Shown here piece by piece: positions 61,790 through 64,000 of a stretch of 64,000 nt of DNA; the stretch's first letter is position 1, and every line of letters starts with the position of its first letter. Below the pieces are notes generated by a model that was not told the DNA's origin, made no database searches, and saw nothing but the letters and a program-made list of their open reading frames with translations. A program made the translations under genes and the position numbers. This stretch comes from Nannobrachium achirus. Its lineage: Eukaryota; Chordata; Actinopteri; Myctophiformes; Myctophidae. The DNA lies in NCBI GenBank assembly GCA_963921795.1, contig OY997650.1, forward strand, positions 20,438,862 through 20,502,861. Direction: 5' to 3'.

Positions 61790-62540
61790 AATATTAGAAA
61801 TATGTGTTACTTATAACTGTTACAAGTAAAAGTCCTTAAGTCCAGAATTCAAAATGTACTTGGGTGAAAGTATGACAGAGTTGTTATAAAAATGTACTTA
61901 AAGTAGCAAAAGTTAAAGTACAAAATGTTTGAAAATAGCAGCTATTTTCGTCTATTTTCAAATAGCCAAGGTATAAAATAGGGCTAAAGTGGTTCATGTA
62001 TGTTTTATAATTAAAGTACACATACCTCAAAATTACTTCAGTAAATATACTTAGTTACTTTACACCACCACTTGTCATACACACAAGAATGTCTAAAAGC
62101 CCCACTAGCAGCCCCTAGAGGTCATGCTGCTCCTTACACACACTGGAGCCTGGCACTCACTAGTGGACTTGGAACAGATATTAAATGTTAACATGTTGGC
62201 CTGAGGGTGTTTAAAGGTCTTGGGGTCAATCAAAGGTTTAGGGTTCATCAGCAGGGGAACATGAATTCACCCTGCAGGTTTTATTGCAGTTGGCCCATTA
62301 GACATACTGTATCTTGAGGGCAAGTGGAAGTGTTGGCCTACGGGTGACGTTGGAGCAAAGAACATGGTGATTCCATGGGGTTCATCCTCAAGGCAGCATG
62401 AAGATGCTAGTCCATGGCAATCCAGATAGTAGGTTGTGATTATTATGTTGTCTGGGAGAAGTGATGCATGCCTGGATGGATGGATGGAGCACCGTCACTA
62501 GCCACGCAAGCATGCACAATTTACAGTATGTCCACATACT
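61790..62540. other. rest of AAAAGTA-type element and unassigned sequence
   Basis: 61790-62075 belongs to the split element. 62080-62540 has no recognised feature. Confidence 0.5.
61928..61962. repeat. GAAAATAGC hairpin, collapsed to the outer arms
   Basis: TTTGAAAATAGCAGCTATTTT joins the two outer arms with the inner arms missing. Confidence 0.7.
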
Positions 62541-62980
62541 GTACAGCAGGGGTCTTCAATTTGTTCAGGCCAAGGACCCCTTAGTCGAGAGAGAGATGAA
62601 GCAGGGACCCCCACAAGTTTCATCGTTTGACGGCACAATCATCAGTGTATTTTGGATTCATGTCAATTTGTGTTATCAGATAGGTAACCACTTGAACCGT
62701 CAATAGCCTCCTTAATAAACTTGACCTTTCACTCTGTAGATAGATAGATAGATACCTTTATTATCCCACAGGGGATATTCAGTTGCCCAGAGGCAGCACA
62801 GCAGTTTAAGGTTACAAGTTACAAAGAAGTAAGAAAAAGAAAAAGAGTACTGTAGTGTACAGTCCAAAGAGCAAGCACAAAAAAGAAGAATATAAACATG
62901 AAGTGTCGAAAAGCTATTGCAAAAAAGAAGAATATATACATAAAGTGACCACGAAACATTCAACGCTCATAAGTGACACG

Positions 62981-62983
<3 letters not shown>

Positions 62984-63014
<31 letters not shown>
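62984..63014. repeat. (CA)n microsatellite inside the LINE 3' end
   Basis: A pure run of about 31 bases. Confidence 0.95.
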
Positions 63015-63019
<5 letters not shown>

Positions 63020-63298
63020 AAAGCTATACTCAAAGCACAACTTAACAAACGGTGCCAAACAAAAAAAGTGCACATAACAGTCGATGCTAGTCAATGCAAC
63101 ACAAGTATCACACTGCCATATCAACACAGCAATAGTACTCAGTTCAACCAACACAACCCAATAGTGCAGGGCCAGAAAATAAGTGACCAAAGTCAGTGCA
63201 AATAAATCAAGAACATATATATATTCTTTCCCCCTTTTTTTAAGCAATAAAGGGAGCCACAGCAAGACCCAACAGCAACCCTCTCAGGGAAAAGTATG

Positions 63299-63874
63299 TT
63301 AGAGGTCAGAGTCAGTACAACTTTTGCTCCAGTAGTGCAAGGTAACAGTTGTCCTAGGTAATCCTATTAGGCCTTGGCAAGCGACCATCATGAGTCTTGT
63401 TGTATTACTTGAGGGCGACCGGCACAAAGGTCTCTCGCACCTCCGTCCTGGGTAGCGGAAACGGTTGTTACCTCTCTTACTCCAGTAACCGAAGATCTCA
63501 GGATAGAGGGGATGGGAGGAGTTCTCCAAGATGGCGACCAGCTTCCTAGCTGTACGCACCCTGGCTATTTCCTCCACCCCCTGTAAGGAGGACCCAACGA
63601 CAGAGCCCGCCTTCACCAGTCTGTTGAGGTTGGCAGTGTCTCCTGCTCTATTGTTGCCCCCCCAGCAAGATATTCCAAAAAAGAGAACACTAGCCATAAC
63701 TGACTGGTAGAACATCTGAAGCATCCTGTTGCACACACCAAACAATCTCAGTCTTCTCAGGAGGAACAGCCTGCTCTTCCCCTTGCTGAGGATCGCCTCA
63801 GCGTTGTCGGACCAGTCCAAAGAGCTGTTCAGGTGCATTCCAAGGAATTTGTAGTTGTCCACAAACTCCACCAC
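63299..63874 (-). pseudogene. LINE reverse-transcriptase C-terminal part
   Basis: A 191-codon open frame. It has NYKFLGMHLNSSLDWSDN (the common thumb-side motif K-LG-x-L), then RLFLLRRLRLFGVCN, MFYQSVMASVLFFGISCWGG, LNRLVKAGSVVGSSL and SSHPLYPEI. This order is that of the end of Rex1/CR1-group reverse transcriptases. No YxDD catalytic motif is present because the copy is truncated. The 3' third diverges from the usual ending, suggesting a late frameshift. Confidence 0.8.
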
Positions 63875-63916
63875 TTAGTCCGCTCTTTTTCTCCTCTACA
63901 GTCTACACCAAATCTC

Positions 63917-63985
63917 TTTGCCAAAAATAGCCGATCTATAAGCTCACATTGTAGATGAGCTTGTAGATCTGCTATTTTTGGCAAA
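63917..63985. repeat. GAAAATAGC hairpin with TTTGCC/GGCAAA outer arms, second copy
   Basis: TTTGCCAAAAATAGCCGATC and GATCTGCTATTTTTGGCAAA. The loop and inner arms are shorter than at 30136-30215. Confidence 0.9.
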
Positions 63986-64000
63986 AGTTCTCCAAATATG

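Larger units (their letters stand above)
59391..62075 (+). mobile_element. AAAAGTA-type element split by an L1 insertion
   Basis: CAGTGGTGGGAAAAGGTAC to 59443 and 61773 to TTACTTTACACCACCACTTG are one element. The L1-derived insert lies between, and the joining word AAAAGTATCAATACCG is present on both sides. Confidence 0.8.
62739..63875 (-). mobile_element. 5'-truncated LINE (Rex1/CR1-like) with GATA tail
   Basis: On the minus strand a reverse-transcriptase C-terminus (63874-63299) is followed by about 550 bases of 3' untranslated text including a (CA)n, ending GGGATAATAAAGGTATCTAT with ATCT repeats. It is inserted into an older repeat. The 5' end, endonuclease and catalytic palm are missing. 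It is the best copy of the LINE whose 3' end is also seen at 36690 and on the SINE at 6995-7205. Confidence 0.85.
62547..64000 (+). mobile_element. CAGGGGTCTTCAAT-type repeat split by a LINE
   Basis: Left part 62547-62737 and right part from about 63872 match 29925-30235 continuously (CACTCTGTA then CTTAGTC). The copy runs off the window end, shortly after its hairpin. Confidence 0.75.

Noticed and set aside
62739-63875. A clear target duplication for the truncated LINE
   Set aside because: Comparing with the empty site at 30105, no shared word of more than a few bases borders both ends.

Overview
The window is vertebrate, very probably teleost, nuclear DNA. The evidence is short exons with GT/AG borders separated by very long introns, dense (CA)n/(GA)n/(GCAC)n microsatellites, tRNA-derived SINEs, LINE and L1-type retroelements, and many small non-autonomous DNA transposons of fish type. 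There are no operons, no CRISPR arrays and no bacterial-style genes. Nearly all long open frames are microsatellites or transposon debris.

The only cellular gene I can support is cdh23 (cadherin-23, hair-cell tip-link cadherin), on the minus strand and partial. Five consecutive coding exons encode cadherin repeats EC1, EC2 and the start of EC3. In transcript order they are 38844-38702 (EC1 body), 37843-37796 (48 nt), 37031-36939 (EC1/EC2 linker), 5356-5162 (EC2 body) and 4686-4558 (EC2/EC3 linker). All borders are in phase, and the joined reading follows vertebrate CDH23 as I remember it almost residue for residue. The start codon and signal-peptide exon were not found, so they should lie above 38.8 kb, probably outside the window. 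The exons after EC3 lie off the left end. A 31.6-kb intron (5357-36938) separates the third and fourth of these exons.

Region by region: 1-4557 is intron after the last visible exon, with a tRNA-derived SINE (3987-4178) and hAT debris. 4558-5356 holds two exons; one sits between a (TG)n and a (CA)n tract. 5357-36938 is the giant intron, holding a LINE fragment (5785-6135), a SINE with a LINE-type tail (6995-7205), a nested insertion (21797-22786), a long foldback (24627-24923), a TTAA-flanked MITE (27018-27519) and a hAT MITE with an 8-bp target duplication (33665-34248). 36939-38844 holds three exons and one foldback MITE. 38845-64000 is upstream intron or flank, with more hAT elements (47559-48277, 49827-50260, 57079-57509), a tandem repeat (55070-55925), an ORF1-only L1 (59444-61772) and a LINE inserted into an older repeat (62739-63875).

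The most unusual signal is a short self-complementary hairpin whose arms read GAAAATAGC, then (A/C)GATCTACAAGCTCACAA. About twenty intact or decayed copies lie across the window, inside at least five unrelated transposon families. The few bases outside each hairpin are themselves inverted repeats, and they differ from host family to host family. I do not recognise this element.
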